A DNA stretch of 64,000 nt from Nevskia sp964451925. Lineage in GTDB: Bacteria; Pseudomonadota; Gammaproteobacteria; Nevskiales; Nevskiaceae. The translations under genes were made by a program, and so were the position numbers. Location of the stretch: assembly GCA_964451925.1 (NCBI GenBank), contig CAYVKA010000010.1:1-64000 (forward strand), read 5' to 3'. Each line of letters starts with the position of its first letter. The stretch's first letter is position 1. Of this stretch, positions 41,178 through 49,491 are shown in pieces. The notes beneath the pieces are model-generated. The model did not search any database. It was not told where the DNA came from and was given only the letters and a program-made list of their open reading frames with translations.

Positions 41178-41972
41178 ATGAGCGCTACGCCCGCCAACAG
41201 CAGCGCCGCACCCCGGCTGCCCAAGCTGTCCGTCATCCTCATCACCCGCAACGAAGCCGAGAACATCGCCGCCTGCCTGGAGTCGGTGGCCTGGGCGGAC
41301 GAGATCATCGTGCTGGATTCCGGCAGCAGCGACGAAACGCCGGCCATCTGCCGCCGCTACACGCCGCACATCAGCATCACCGACTGGCCCGGCTTCGGCC
41401 CGCAGAAGAATCGCGCGCTGCAACAGGCCACGGGCGAATGGGTGCTGTCGATCGACGCCGACGAGCGCGTCACCGCGGCGCTGCGCGCCGAGATCCAGCG
41501 GGTGCTGGCCGCGCCGGACGCCGACGCCTATGAGATGCCGCGCCTGTCCAGCTACCTCGGCCAGCCGATGCGGCATGGCGGCTGGTGGCCGGATCATGTC
41601 ACGCGGCTGTTCCGCCGCGGCGCCGCGCGCTTCAGCGACGCCCGCGTCCACGAGACGCTGCTGGTGCAGGGCCGCACCGGCCGCCTGAGCCAGCACCTGG
41701 TGCACCATTCGTTCCGCCGCCTGGAACAGGTGATCGGCAAGATGGATTCCTACTCGAGCGCCGCCGCCGCATCGATGGCCGAGCGCGGCCGCAGCGCCGG
41801 CCTCGGCAGCGCGGTGCTGCACGGCTTCTTCGCCTTCCTGCGCACCTATGTGCTGCGCGCCGGTTTCCTCGACGGCCGGCTCGGCTTCGTGCTGGCGGTG
41901 TCCAATGCCGAGGGTGCCTACTACAAGTACCTCAAGCTGGCCGAGCGCAGCGGCCGGCTGTCGAAGCCGTAG
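41178..41972 (+). CDS. Glycosyltransferase family 2, LPS core type (WaaE/KdtX-like)
   Basis: 264 aa. GT-A fold: LSVILITRNEAENIAACLESV, DEIIVLDSGSSDETPAI, QKNRALQQATGEWVLSIDADERV with the DAD metal site, RHGGWWPDHVTRLFRRG and LVHHSFRRLEQVIGKMDSYS. This set is typical of the WaaE/KdtX beta-1,4-glucosyltransferases that extend the LPS inner core; the C-terminal membrane-associated helix (FFAFLRTYVLRAGFLDG) is also present. Divergent from the GT9 pair. Confidence 0.92.
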   Translation: MSATPANSSAAPRLPKLSVILITRNEAENIAACLESVAWADEIIVLDSGSSDETPAICRRYTPHISITDWPGFGPQKNRALQQATGEWVLSIDADERVTAALRAEIQRVLAAPDADAYEMPRLSSYLGQPMRHGGWWPDHVTRLFRRGAARFSDARVHETLLVQGRTGRLSQHLVHHSFRRLEQVIGKMDSYSSAAAASMAERGRSAGLGSAVLHGFFAFLRTYVLRAGFLDGRLGFVLAVSNAEGAYYKYLKLAERSGRLSKP

Positions 41973-41993
41973 GCTGGACCAGGCCCGTCCTGC

Positions 41994-42956
41994 TCAGCCG
42001 GCCGGCTGCAGGGAAGCCGGCTGGCGCAGGCGCCGCACCTTGTCCAGCACCTCGCCCAGCGCGAAGCCGTTGACGCTGTCCGCGCGCGGCGACACCACCA
42101 CCTCGGCATGGCTGGCCACCGGCGCCCACTCGGCCACCTTGGGCGGATCGTTGAGATAGATGCCCAGTATCGGCTTGTCCAGCGCCGAGGCGATGTGGAT
42201 CAGCGAGGTGTCGGTGCTGACGATCAGATCGACGCGCGCGCACAGTGCGATCAGGCGGCGCAGATTGCCTTCGGTGTTGACCAGGCGGCACTCCGCGCCG
42301 GCCAGCGCCGCCGCCTGGCGCGCTGCGGCCTCGGTGGCATCGGTGCAGCTCAGGCACAGCGTGGCCTGCGGCGCCAGGGCGGCCAGGCCGGCGATCAGCG
42401 CCGCGCCTTCCGCCACGCCGATGACCTTGGCCGGCACCGCGGAAAACATGTTGAACAGGATCACTTCTTTGCCCGGCGGCAGTTGCCGGGCGAAGCTGGC
42501 CGGGTCGTCCAGCTCCATATCGAAGCTGTAGCGGGTGTGCAGCGCCCGCGCCCGCTCGCCGTAGATCAGGCGCAGCGACTCCTGGCACTTGCGCACCGCG
42601 TGCACATCGCTGCCGGGCAGGCGGCCTTCCTCGTAGAGGATGGCCCGGCGCGGCGCCGACAGGAACAGCATCAGGCGCGTCTTCTCGCTGCGGAAGCGTT
42701 CCTTCCAGGTGACGACGTAGTCGAAATGCTCGCGGCGCAGGGCCAGCGAGGTCTTCAGCGCTTCGCCCAGGGGCGGGTTCTCATAGCGCCAGACCTTGCT
42801 GATGCGGCGGTCCATGGCCCAGAAGCCCTCGGTGGAGCCGGAGGCCAGCACCTGCAGCTCGACCCCGGGGTCGAGCTGGCGCGCGCCGTCGACAAAGGCC
42901 GTGTTGACCACCGCGTCGCCGAGCTTGCCGTCGTGGGAGAAGAACAGGATTTTCAC
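41994..42956 (-). CDS. Glycosyltransferase family 9
   Basis: 320 aa. KILFFSHDGKLGDAVVNTAFVDGARQ at the N-terminus replaces the usual GDxxxxxP, and the C-terminal ARVDLIVSTDTSLIHIASALDKPILGIY has the GT9 pattern with STDTSLIH for SGDTGxxH. The third GT9 protein in this cluster. The start at 42956 lacks a strong ribosome-binding site. It is tail-to-tail with the GT2 gene (stops 21 bp apart). Function beyond sugar transfer to the LPS core is not readable. Confidence 0.85.
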   Translation of the reverse strand: MKILFFSHDGKLGDAVVNTAFVDGARQLDPGVELQVLASGSTEGFWAMDRRISKVWRYENPPLGEALKTSLALRREHFDYVVTWKERFRSEKTRLMLFLSAPRRAILYEEGRLPGSDVHAVRKCQESLRLIYGERARALHTRYSFDMELDDPASFARQLPPGKEVILFNMFSAVPAKVIGVAEGAALIAGLAALAPQATLCLSCTDATEAAARQAAALAGAECRLVNTEGNLRRLIALCARVDLIVSTDTSLIHIASALDKPILGIYLNDPPKVAEWAPVASHAEVVVSPRADSVNGFALGEVLDKVRRLRQPASLQPAG

Positions 42957-43122
42957 GTTTGGGATGCGGCCGGCAGGCGCGGCGCAAGCGGATGGGAAAC
43001 GCGCATGTTACCTCAAGGCTTTCGCCGCGAACCCGGCCGGCCTGGCGGAATTGCGGCGGCGGCGGACTTGATAGCATTGCACCCTTGCAGACCACCGGCG
43101 AAGCGCGAGCCCCTATACAACG

Positions 43123-44172
43123 ATGCGGATCATCTATTACTGCCCTGAAGCGGAATGCCCCAAAGGCGGCATCAAGGTGATCTACGCCCACTGCCGCCTG
43201 CTCAACCGCATGGGCGTGGCTTCCTACCTGCTGCACGAGCGCAAGGGCGGTGGCTGCCGCTGGATCTCCGGCGGGGCGCCGGCCATCACCGCGGAGGCGC
43301 TGCATCCGGCCGACCACCTGATCATCCCCGAGGTCAACGCCGCCGAGGTGGCCGGCAAGCTGGCGCCGCTGGGCCTGAAGTATTCGATCTTCGTGCAGAA
43401 CGGCCACTATCTGCGCGAGCGCCACGGCAAGCTGCGCGACGAGGACATCGACCGCGCCTACCTGGGCGCGGAACTGGTGCTGTCGATTTCCGACAGCACC
43501 TCGGCGCTGATCGCCCTGCACTATCCGCAGGTGGCGCAGCGCATCGTGCGCATGGTCTGCTCGGTCGATCCGGCGCTGTTCCGCGCCGCGCCGGAAAAGT
43601 CGGAGCTGATCACCTACATGCCGCGCAAGAACGCCGAGCATGCGGCCGCGGTGGTCTATGCCCTGGGCAAGCGCCTGCCCCCGTCCTGGCGGGTGCAGGC
43701 CATCGAACGCCTGCCCGAGGCGCAGGTGGCGCAGCTGCTGGGCCGGTCGCGCATCTTCCTGTCGTTCTCCGACCTGGAAGGCCTGGGCCTGCCGCCGATC
43801 GAGGCCGCGCTGTGCGGCAACTACGTGCTGGGCTACCACGGCGGCGGCGGGCTCGAGTACTGGCAGCCGCCGAACTTCGAGACGGTGGAAGTGGGCCAGG
43901 TGGTGGAGTTCGTCGACAAGGTGCTGGCGCGCGTTGCCGCGATCGGGGCACAGCCCTCCACCGCGGCGCTGGAGCCGGGCATCGCCCGCCTGCAGCAGCA
44001 GTATTCCGAGGACGGTGAAAACACCGCGCTGCGGCAGCTGCTGGCACGGCTGCAACCGGCGACGATGGATCAGGCGCGCGGCTTCAGCGGCGCCGAGGTG
44101 CGCGCCGCGCGCCTGCAAAAGCGGGCAAAATTCCGCGCATGGCCCGCCCTGGGCCGACGGAATCCGCGATGA
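43123..44172 (+). CDS. Glycosyltransferase, GT-B fold
   Basis: 349 aa. RIIYYCPEAECPKGGIKVIYAHC has the GG of the GT4 acceptor loop. Later come LVLSISDSTSALIA, VCSVDPALFR, and SRIFLSFSDLEGLGLPPIEAALCGNYVLGYHGGGGLEYW, where the ExxxxPPIE pattern marks the donor site. Last 50 residues are not conserved in the family. The stop overlaps the next start by 4 bp (ATGA). A sugar transferase of the LPS core or O-chain is likely; the linkage is unknown. Confidence 0.82.
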   Translation: MRIIYYCPEAECPKGGIKVIYAHCRLLNRMGVASYLLHERKGGGCRWISGGAPAITAEALHPADHLIIPEVNAAEVAGKLAPLGLKYSIFVQNGHYLRERHGKLRDEDIDRAYLGAELVLSISDSTSALIALHYPQVAQRIVRMVCSVDPALFRAAPEKSELITYMPRKNAEHAAAVVYALGKRLPPSWRVQAIERLPEAQVAQLLGRSRIFLSFSDLEGLGLPPIEAALCGNYVLGYHGGGGLEYWQPPNFETVEVGQVVEFVDKVLARVAAIGAQPSTAALEPGIARLQQQYSEDGENTALRQLLARLQPATMDQARGFSGAEVRAARLQKRAKFRAWPALGRRNPR

Positions 44173-45017
44173 ATCAACCCGGCCTGATCTCCCTCATCGT
44201 CACCACCTACGAGTGGCCGCAGGCGCTGCGCCGCGTGCTCGAATGCCTGGGCCGGCAGCGTGACGCGTCGTTCGAGATCGTGGTCGCCGACGACGGCTCC
44301 GGCCCGGCCACGGCGGAGCTGGTGGCGGCCATGCAGCGGACCAGCCCGGTGCCGCTGCGCCATATCTGGCAGCCGCACCAGGGCTTCCGTGCCGCCGAGT
44401 CGCGCAACCGCGCGGTGGCGGCGAGTCACGGCGACTACCTGATCTTCCTCGACGGCGACTGCCTGGCGCGGCCCGACTTCCTCGCCGCGCACCGCGCCCT
44501 GGCGGAAAGCGGCTGGTTCGTCGCCGGCAACCGCGCCCTGCTTTCCGAGTCCTTCAGCAAGGTGCTGCTGCAGACGCCCGAGGCGGCGGCCGACTGGGTG
44601 TCGCGGCCGCTGGGCGGCTGGATCGGCGCGCGGCTGCGCGGCGACGTCAACCGCCTGGCGCCGATGATGCGCCTGCCCGCCGGCTGGCAGCGCAAGCACA
44701 AGCCGCGCGAATGGCGCGGCGCCAAGACCTGCAATCTGGCAGTGTGGCGCGAGGACTTCCTGCGCGTCGACGGCTTCGACGAGAGCTACGTCGGCTGGGG
44801 CCACGAGGACGCCGACCTGGCGGTGCGCCTGATCCGCAGCGGCGTGCGGCGCAAGGAAGGGCGTTTCGCCGCCTCGGTGCTGCACCTGTGGCACGCCGCG
44901 GCGCCACGCCAGGGCCTCAGCGCCAACGAACAGCGCCTGGAGGAGGTGCTGAAGGCCGCGCGCACCCGCGCGGTGCTCGGCTTCAGCCGCCAGCACGGCG
45001 GCGGCCAGGCGGCCTGA
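44169..45017 (+). CDS. Glycosyltransferase family 2
   Basis: 282 aa. GT-A fold: LISLIVTTYEWPQALRRVLECL, FEIVVADDGSGPATAELV, AAESRNRAVAASHGDYLIFLDGDCL with the DGD metal site, and the C-terminal GAKTCNLAVWREDFLRVDGFDESYVGWGHEDADLAVRLI, typical of a galactosyltransferase-C-like subdomain (WGxEDxDL). Start ATG overlaps the upstream stop. Translationally coupled partner of the GT-B protein before it. Confidence 0.93.
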   Translation: MNQPGLISLIVTTYEWPQALRRVLECLGRQRDASFEIVVADDGSGPATAELVAAMQRTSPVPLRHIWQPHQGFRAAESRNRAVAASHGDYLIFLDGDCLARPDFLAAHRALAESGWFVAGNRALLSESFSKVLLQTPEAAADWVSRPLGGWIGARLRGDVNRLAPMMRLPAGWQRKHKPREWRGAKTCNLAVWREDFLRVDGFDESYVGWGHEDADLAVRLIRSGVRRKEGRFAASVLHLWHAAAPRQGLSANEQRLEEVLKAARTRAVLGFSRQHGGGQAA

Positions 45018-45085
45018 GCGGCGGCTCGCGGCGGGACCGCGCGCGACGCGCCATACAATGACCCAGCCTCCCGGGACCACCCTCC

Positions 45086-45973
45086 ATGCCTGATGTCACT
45101 TCGGCCGGCCGCAAGGTCGCGGTCTGCATCACCACGCACGATCGTGTCGACTGCGCCCGCATCAACATGGAGATCATGCGGCTCAACTACGCCGAGCCCT
45201 GGGTCATCGTGCACGCCTGCTCCGACGCGGCGTACGGCAAGTACCTGGAGGACGAGCTGGTACGCTGTGAACCTTTGGGGCTGACCGGCGGCGCGCTCAA
45301 CCTGCTCAAGCAATCCATCCGCCTGGCCAACGAAAAATTCCGGCCGGACTACATCGTCCACCTCGAGGCGGACACCTGGATTCTCGACCAGGGGGTGATC
45401 AACCGCTACATCGGCCTGCTGCAGGCGCAGCCGGCGGCGCTGGTCGCGGCCTCGTCGTGGAGCCTGGACCAGTCGCTGCTGTGGCGCGCCCGGCCCTGGC
45501 ACAAGCCCAAGTACTACGCCTCGCGCCTGCTGCGCGCCATGGGCATCCCCTACGGCCTGCGCGAGACCGATACGCTGTCGACGCAGTTCTTCATCGCCAG
45601 GAACGACGCCCGCTTCGCCGCCGCCATCGATGCGCTGCAGGCCGATGAAGGCTTCATCCTGGAAAACGCCTTCCACCGCGTGCTGCAGCGCGATTTCGGC
45701 CCGCAATCGATCATCGGCATGCGCGAGCGCGAACCGGTGCGGCCTTATCACCGCTATATCTGCGAAGCCCTGTCGCTGTACTCGCAGCACTGGCCCACGG
45801 TGGTGCCGAATCCGCAGCCGGGCCAGCGCGTCGACCCGGGCTCGCACTACGGCCTGCCCGGCAAGCGCGAAACGCTGCGCAGCTTCCCCGCGCTGCGCGC
45901 CGGGCCTCACATGCAGCGCCTGCTGAACGACCCGGACCTGAGCTACTACAACGGCAAGGCCAAGCGCTACTAG
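45086..45973 (+). CDS. Putative glycosyltransferase, family not recognised
   Basis: 295 aa. VAVCITTHDRVDCARINMEIMRL resembles the start of a GT-A domain, and DYIVHLEADTWILDQ provides an EADxW motif where GT2 enzymes have DxD. The rest (YYASRLLRAMGIPYGLRETDTLSTQFF, ENAFHRVLQRDFGPQSIIG) matches nothing that I know. Location between GT2 and waaC suggests sugar transfer to LPS. The stop overlaps the waaC stop on the opposite strand by 4 bp. Start ATG 45086 is 68 bp after the GT2 stop. Confidence 0.6.
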   Translation: MPDVTSAGRKVAVCITTHDRVDCARINMEIMRLNYAEPWVIVHACSDAAYGKYLEDELVRCEPLGLTGGALNLLKQSIRLANEKFRPDYIVHLEADTWILDQGVINRYIGLLQAQPAALVAASSWSLDQSLLWRARPWHKPKYYASRLLRAMGIPYGLRETDTLSTQFFIARNDARFAAAIDALQADEGFILENAFHRVLQRDFGPQSIIGMREREPVRPYHRYICEALSLYSQHWPTVVPNPQPGQRVDPGSHYGLPGKRETLRSFPALRAGPHMQRLLNDPDLSYYNGKAKRY

Positions 45974-47013
45974 GACGGCAGGCAGAAAGGCTGTGCCAGC
46001 AGCGCCTGCCGCACCCGCTCCTGGCTGACCGTATTGGGCCGCTCGCGGTCGATGGTCCGGTCCTGGCCCGAAGTCAGCCATACCTGGTTGGCTCCAACCG
46101 CGCCGGTCAGCTGCGGCAGCGTCGGCCCGTACAGGGTCAGCTGCGGCGTGCCCAGGGCTGCAGCCAGGTGCGCCAAGCCGGTATCCACGCCGACGCAGAG
46201 GCGCGCATGGGCCAGCCAGCCGGCCAGTTCGGTCAAGCCCAGCCGCGGCAGCACCAGGCCGCCGCAGCCGGCGGCGATGGCTTCGGCGTCCGTGCGCTCG
46301 GCCGCGCTGCCCCAGGGCAGCACCACGCGCAGGCCGCGCGCGGCAACCCAGGCGCCGAGTTCGCGCCATTGCGCCGGCGGCCAGCGCTTGCTGCTCCAGG
46401 TGGTGCCGTGCAGGAACACCGCGTAGGGTTGCGCCAGTTCGGGCGCGGCAAAGCCCGCGCGGTCCAGCCCGGCATCCGGCGCGGTGCCGGGCATGGGGTA
46501 GTCCAGCGCCAGGGCGAACAGACGCCGCGCGCGTTCGACGGCGTGCGCGGCGTCATGCCGCGGCACCGCGTAGGCATGCCGGTAGAAGCGCGCGGCCAGC
46601 GGCTCGCGGGCGCTGGTGCGGTCCGGGCCGGCCAGCGGGCCGCGCGCCTGGCGCGCCAGCCAGGCGCTCTTCACCAGGCCCTGGGCGTCGATCACCAGGT
46701 CGTACGGGTCACGGCGCAGCTCGGCGCGGAAGCGCGCCCAGTCGCCGCCGAACAGGGTTCTCCCCAGATGCCTGCGCCAGCCGCGCAGGTCACACTGCAC
46801 GATCCGCCGCACCGCCGGATGCCAGGCCGGGATTTCGGCGAAGGCGCGCTCGACCAGCCAGTCGCAGCGCAGGCCGGGGCGGGCGCGGACGGCGTCGCTG
46901 AGCGCGGGCAGAGTGTGAACCACGTCCCCCAGGGATGAGGTCTTGACGATCAGAATCGAGGACGGCTGCTGCAAAGTGTCGGCTCCAGGCGCGGCTTGGG
47001 CGGCGATAGTCAC
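45970..47013 (-). CDS. waaC: Lipopolysaccharide heptosyltransferase I (WaaC)
   Basis: 347 aa. ILIVKTSSLGDVVHTLPALSDAV is the WaaC N-terminus; then CDWLVERAFAEIPAWHPAVRRI, YDLVIDAQGLVKSAWLARQARG, FLHGTTWSSKRWPPAQWREL and LCVGVDTGLAHLAAALGTPQLTLYG with the DTGLAH motif. Transfers the first L-glycero-D-manno-heptose to Kdo at the inner face of the inner membrane. Start at 47013. It ends the LPS cluster, facing the glycosyltransferase genes. Confidence 0.95.
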   Translation of the reverse strand: MTIAAQAAPGADTLQQPSSILIVKTSSLGDVVHTLPALSDAVRARPGLRCDWLVERAFAEIPAWHPAVRRIVQCDLRGWRRHLGRTLFGGDWARFRAELRRDPYDLVIDAQGLVKSAWLARQARGPLAGPDRTSAREPLAARFYRHAYAVPRHDAAHAVERARRLFALALDYPMPGTAPDAGLDRAGFAAPELAQPYAVFLHGTTWSSKRWPPAQWRELGAWVAARGLRVVLPWGSAAERTDAEAIAAGCGGLVLPRLGLTELAGWLAHARLCVGVDTGLAHLAAALGTPQLTLYGPTLPQLTGAVGANQVWLTSGQDRTIDRERPNTVSQERVRQALLAQPFCLPS

Positions 47014-47106
47014 GGTTTTTCAGGCGGCGCCGACTCCGCCGCCGGGGGTACTTGCTGATATATTAGTTCCGAGTGGAAACGTTAACGTGAACCCCGAGGG
47101 ATCTGA

Positions 47107-48099
47107 GTGAAACGGAATGCACGCCGCTCCGCGGCCATCATGCTCTTGCTGGCCGGGGCCGCCTTGCCCGTGCTGGCCGCCGCCCCCGCCGTGCAGGAAG
47201 CGCAGACCCTGATGTCGCAGGGCGACTACAAGGGCGCGCTGGATCGCCTCGACCGTTATCTGGCCAGCTCGCCGCAGGACGCCGAAGGGCGTTTCAGCCG
47301 CGGCCTGGTGCTGGTCAAGCTGAACCGCACCGACGAGGCGATCAAGGTCTTCGCCGACCTGACCCGCGATTATCCGCAGCTGCCCGAGCCTTACAACAAC
47401 CTGGCCGTGCTGTACGCGCAGAAGGGCGACTACGAGAAGGCGCGCGACGCGCTCGAAGCGGCGCTGGCCACACACCCGGCCTATGCCACCGCGCACGAAA
47501 ATCTCGGCGACATCTATTCCGCGCTGGCCGGCGCCGCCTACAACCGGGCGCTGCAGCTGGACCAGGGCAACCAGGCGGTACGCTACAAGCTGTCGCTGAT
47601 CAACCAGCTCGGCAACGGCCCGGGCGGCTACGCCCCCGCCGGCACCACCAGCGTGCCGGCCGGCAATCCGAAATCCGAGACCATCGGCGCGGTGCAGCCG
47701 CCGGCGGCTCCGGCTCCAGCCCCTGCCGCGGCGCCCGCCGCGGCCCCCACGGCGGCCGCAGCCGACAGCGGCGCGGTCACCGATACCCTCAACGCCTGGG
47801 CCAAGGCCTGGTCGGCCAAGGACGCGGACGGCTACCTCTCCTACTACGCCGCCGACTTCCAGCCGGAAAGCGGCAGCCGGGCGCAGTGGGAGGCGCAGCG
47901 CCGCGAGCGCGTGGTCAAGCCCTCGCACATCAGCGTGCGCGTGCTGGCGCCACAGCTCAGCCGTGTCGACGCGCACCATGTGCGGGTCAACTTCACCCAG
48001 GACTACGTCTCCGACACCATCAATGACAAGGTCAGGAAGACGGTGGAGTTGAGCGACAGCAGCGGCAGCTGGAAAATCATCCGCGAATCCATCCGCTGA
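47107..48099 (+). CDS. Periplasmic TPR protein with C-terminal NTF2-like domain
   Basis: 330 aa. Signal peptide (residues 1-25), three to four tetratricopeptide repeats (EAQTLMSQGDYKGALDRLDR, FSRGLVLVKLNRTDEAIKVF, PYNNLAVLYAQKGDYEKARD, ENLGDIYSALAGAAYNRALQ), an Ala/Pro linker and a C-terminal NTF2-like domain (TLNAWAKAWSAKDADGYLSYYAADF ... WKIIRES). The GTG at 47107 has GAGGGA upstream. The stop and the next start overlap (TGATG), so it is coupled with the L,D-transpeptidase, which ends in a homologous domain. Probably a cell-wall scaffold for that enzyme; the role is inferred. Confidence 0.88.
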   Translation: MKRNARRSAAIMLLLAGAALPVLAAAPAVQEAQTLMSQGDYKGALDRLDRYLASSPQDAEGRFSRGLVLVKLNRTDEAIKVFADLTRDYPQLPEPYNNLAVLYAQKGDYEKARDALEAALATHPAYATAHENLGDIYSALAGAAYNRALQLDQGNQAVRYKLSLINQLGNGPGGYAPAGTTSVPAGNPKSETIGAVQPPAAPAPAPAAAPAAAPTAAAADSGAVTDTLNAWAKAWSAKDADGYLSYYAADFQPESGSRAQWEAQRRERVVKPSHISVRVLAPQLSRVDAHHVRVNFTQDYVSDTINDKVRKTVELSDSSGSWKIIRESIR

Positions 48100-49331
48100 T
48101 GCGTACTCCCGTTTTCCCCGCCGGGCGACTTCTGCGACGGCTCGGGCGCCGCTGTGCGGCGGCGGCGCTGGCCCTGGGCCTGCCCCTGGCCAGCGGCGCG
48201 GTGGAGATGCCCGCCGGCGCCACCCGGCCGGAGGACCAGCTGCTGGAGGCGGTGGATGCCCTGCGCGGCGGCGACTCGGCCACGGCGCTGCGCCGGCTGC
48301 AGCTGCTGGTGCAGCGTGAACCGAACTTCCGCCTGGCGCAGCTGCTCTACGGCCAGGTGCTGGCGCAGCGCTCCGGCGCCAGCGGCCTGGTGTCGCCGCT
48401 GGCCGACGACCAGGATCCGCACGTGCGCGAGCTGCTCGACGAATACCACGCGCGCGTCGCCGAGGCGCAGAACGGTCCGCGTGCCGGCACCCTGCCCAGC
48501 TCGATCCTGCGCCTGTCGCCCGACCACCGGTTCGCCATCGTCGCCGACCTGCCGCGCTCGCGCGTCTACGTGCTGCAGAATCTCAACGGCAAGCTCAGCC
48601 AGGTGCGCGACTACTACGCCTCGATCGCGCGCAACGGCTACGGCAAGCAGAACTCCGGCGACCTGCGCACCCCAGTCGGCATCTACCGCGTCACCGGCTT
48701 CACGCCGGGCGGCAAGCTGCCGCCGTTCTACGGCGCCGGCGCCTACCCGCTGAACTACCCCAATGCCTGGGACCGCGTGCACGGCCGCACCGGCTCCGGC
48801 ATCTGGCTGCACGGCGTGCCCAGCACCACCTACGTGCGCCCGCCGCGCGCCAGCGAAGGCTGCGTGGTGCTGGCCAACGCCGACCTCACCGACCTGAAAT
48901 CGTTGATCGTGCCGGGCATGACGCCGGTGGTGCTGAGCGACAAGGTGGACTGGCTGCCGGCCAACGCGGTGGAACAGCAGCGCGAGGAGCTGATCAAGCG
49001 CATCGAGAGCTGGCGCAGCAAGTGGTCCAGCCTCAACACCGAGGCCTACCTGTCGTTCTACGGCGACGATTTCCATTCCGACGACGGCATGAACAAGGCG
49101 CAGTTCGTGATCTACAAGCGCCGCGTCAACCAGGACAAGCACCATATCGACGTGCAGCTGCGCGACCTCGACCTGTTCAGCTACCCCGGTGAACAGAACC
49201 TGGTGCTGGCCGAGTTCACCCAGGAGTACCGCAGCGATAACTACGCCACCAGCACGCGCAAGGAGCAGTACTGGCGGCGCGGCGCGGACGGCGTGTGGAA
49301 GATCGTGCGGGAAGAGAACCGGACTCTTTAG
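48099..49331 (+). CDS. L,D-transpeptidase (YkuD) with C-terminal NTF2-like domain
   Basis: 410 aa. Signal peptide (about 1-34), a short repeat-like helical region (QLLEAVDALRGGDSATALRR), the YkuD domain from about residue 145 (FAIVADLPRSRVYVLQNLNG, RTPVGIYRVTGF) with the catalytic motif H238GVPSTTYVRPPRASEGC255VVL, and a C-terminal NTF2-like domain (WRSKWSSLNTEAYLSFYGDDF ... WKIVREENR). It forms 3-3 peptidoglycan cross-links or attaches proteins to the wall. The C-terminal domain is homologous to that of the preceding TPR protein. Overlaps it by one base. Confidence 0.93.
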   Translation: MRTPVFPAGRLLRRLGRRCAAAALALGLPLASGAVEMPAGATRPEDQLLEAVDALRGGDSATALRRLQLLVQREPNFRLAQLLYGQVLAQRSGASGLVSPLADDQDPHVRELLDEYHARVAEAQNGPRAGTLPSSILRLSPDHRFAIVADLPRSRVYVLQNLNGKLSQVRDYYASIARNGYGKQNSGDLRTPVGIYRVTGFTPGGKLPPFYGAGAYPLNYPNAWDRVHGRTGSGIWLHGVPSTTYVRPPRASEGCVVLANADLTDLKSLIVPGMTPVVLSDKVDWLPANAVEQQREELIKRIESWRSKWSSLNTEAYLSFYGDDFHSDDGMNKAQFVIYKRRVNQDKHHIDVQLRDLDLFSYPGEQNLVLAEFTQEYRSDNYATSTRKEQYWRRGADGVWKIVREENRTL

Positions 49332-49491
49332 TCGCCGTTTCCAGGCGGCTGCGAGCAGGGTGCGGAAAAGACCCAAAGCGGGCTTGGCCGCACCGCCGCA
49401 GGCCGCTTGCCGGACCCCGAAACGCGCTGTTGCGCTTGATTTTCCCCGCAAAGGCGCAAAATAGGGAAAACCCTCCCACCGGCAACCACCC

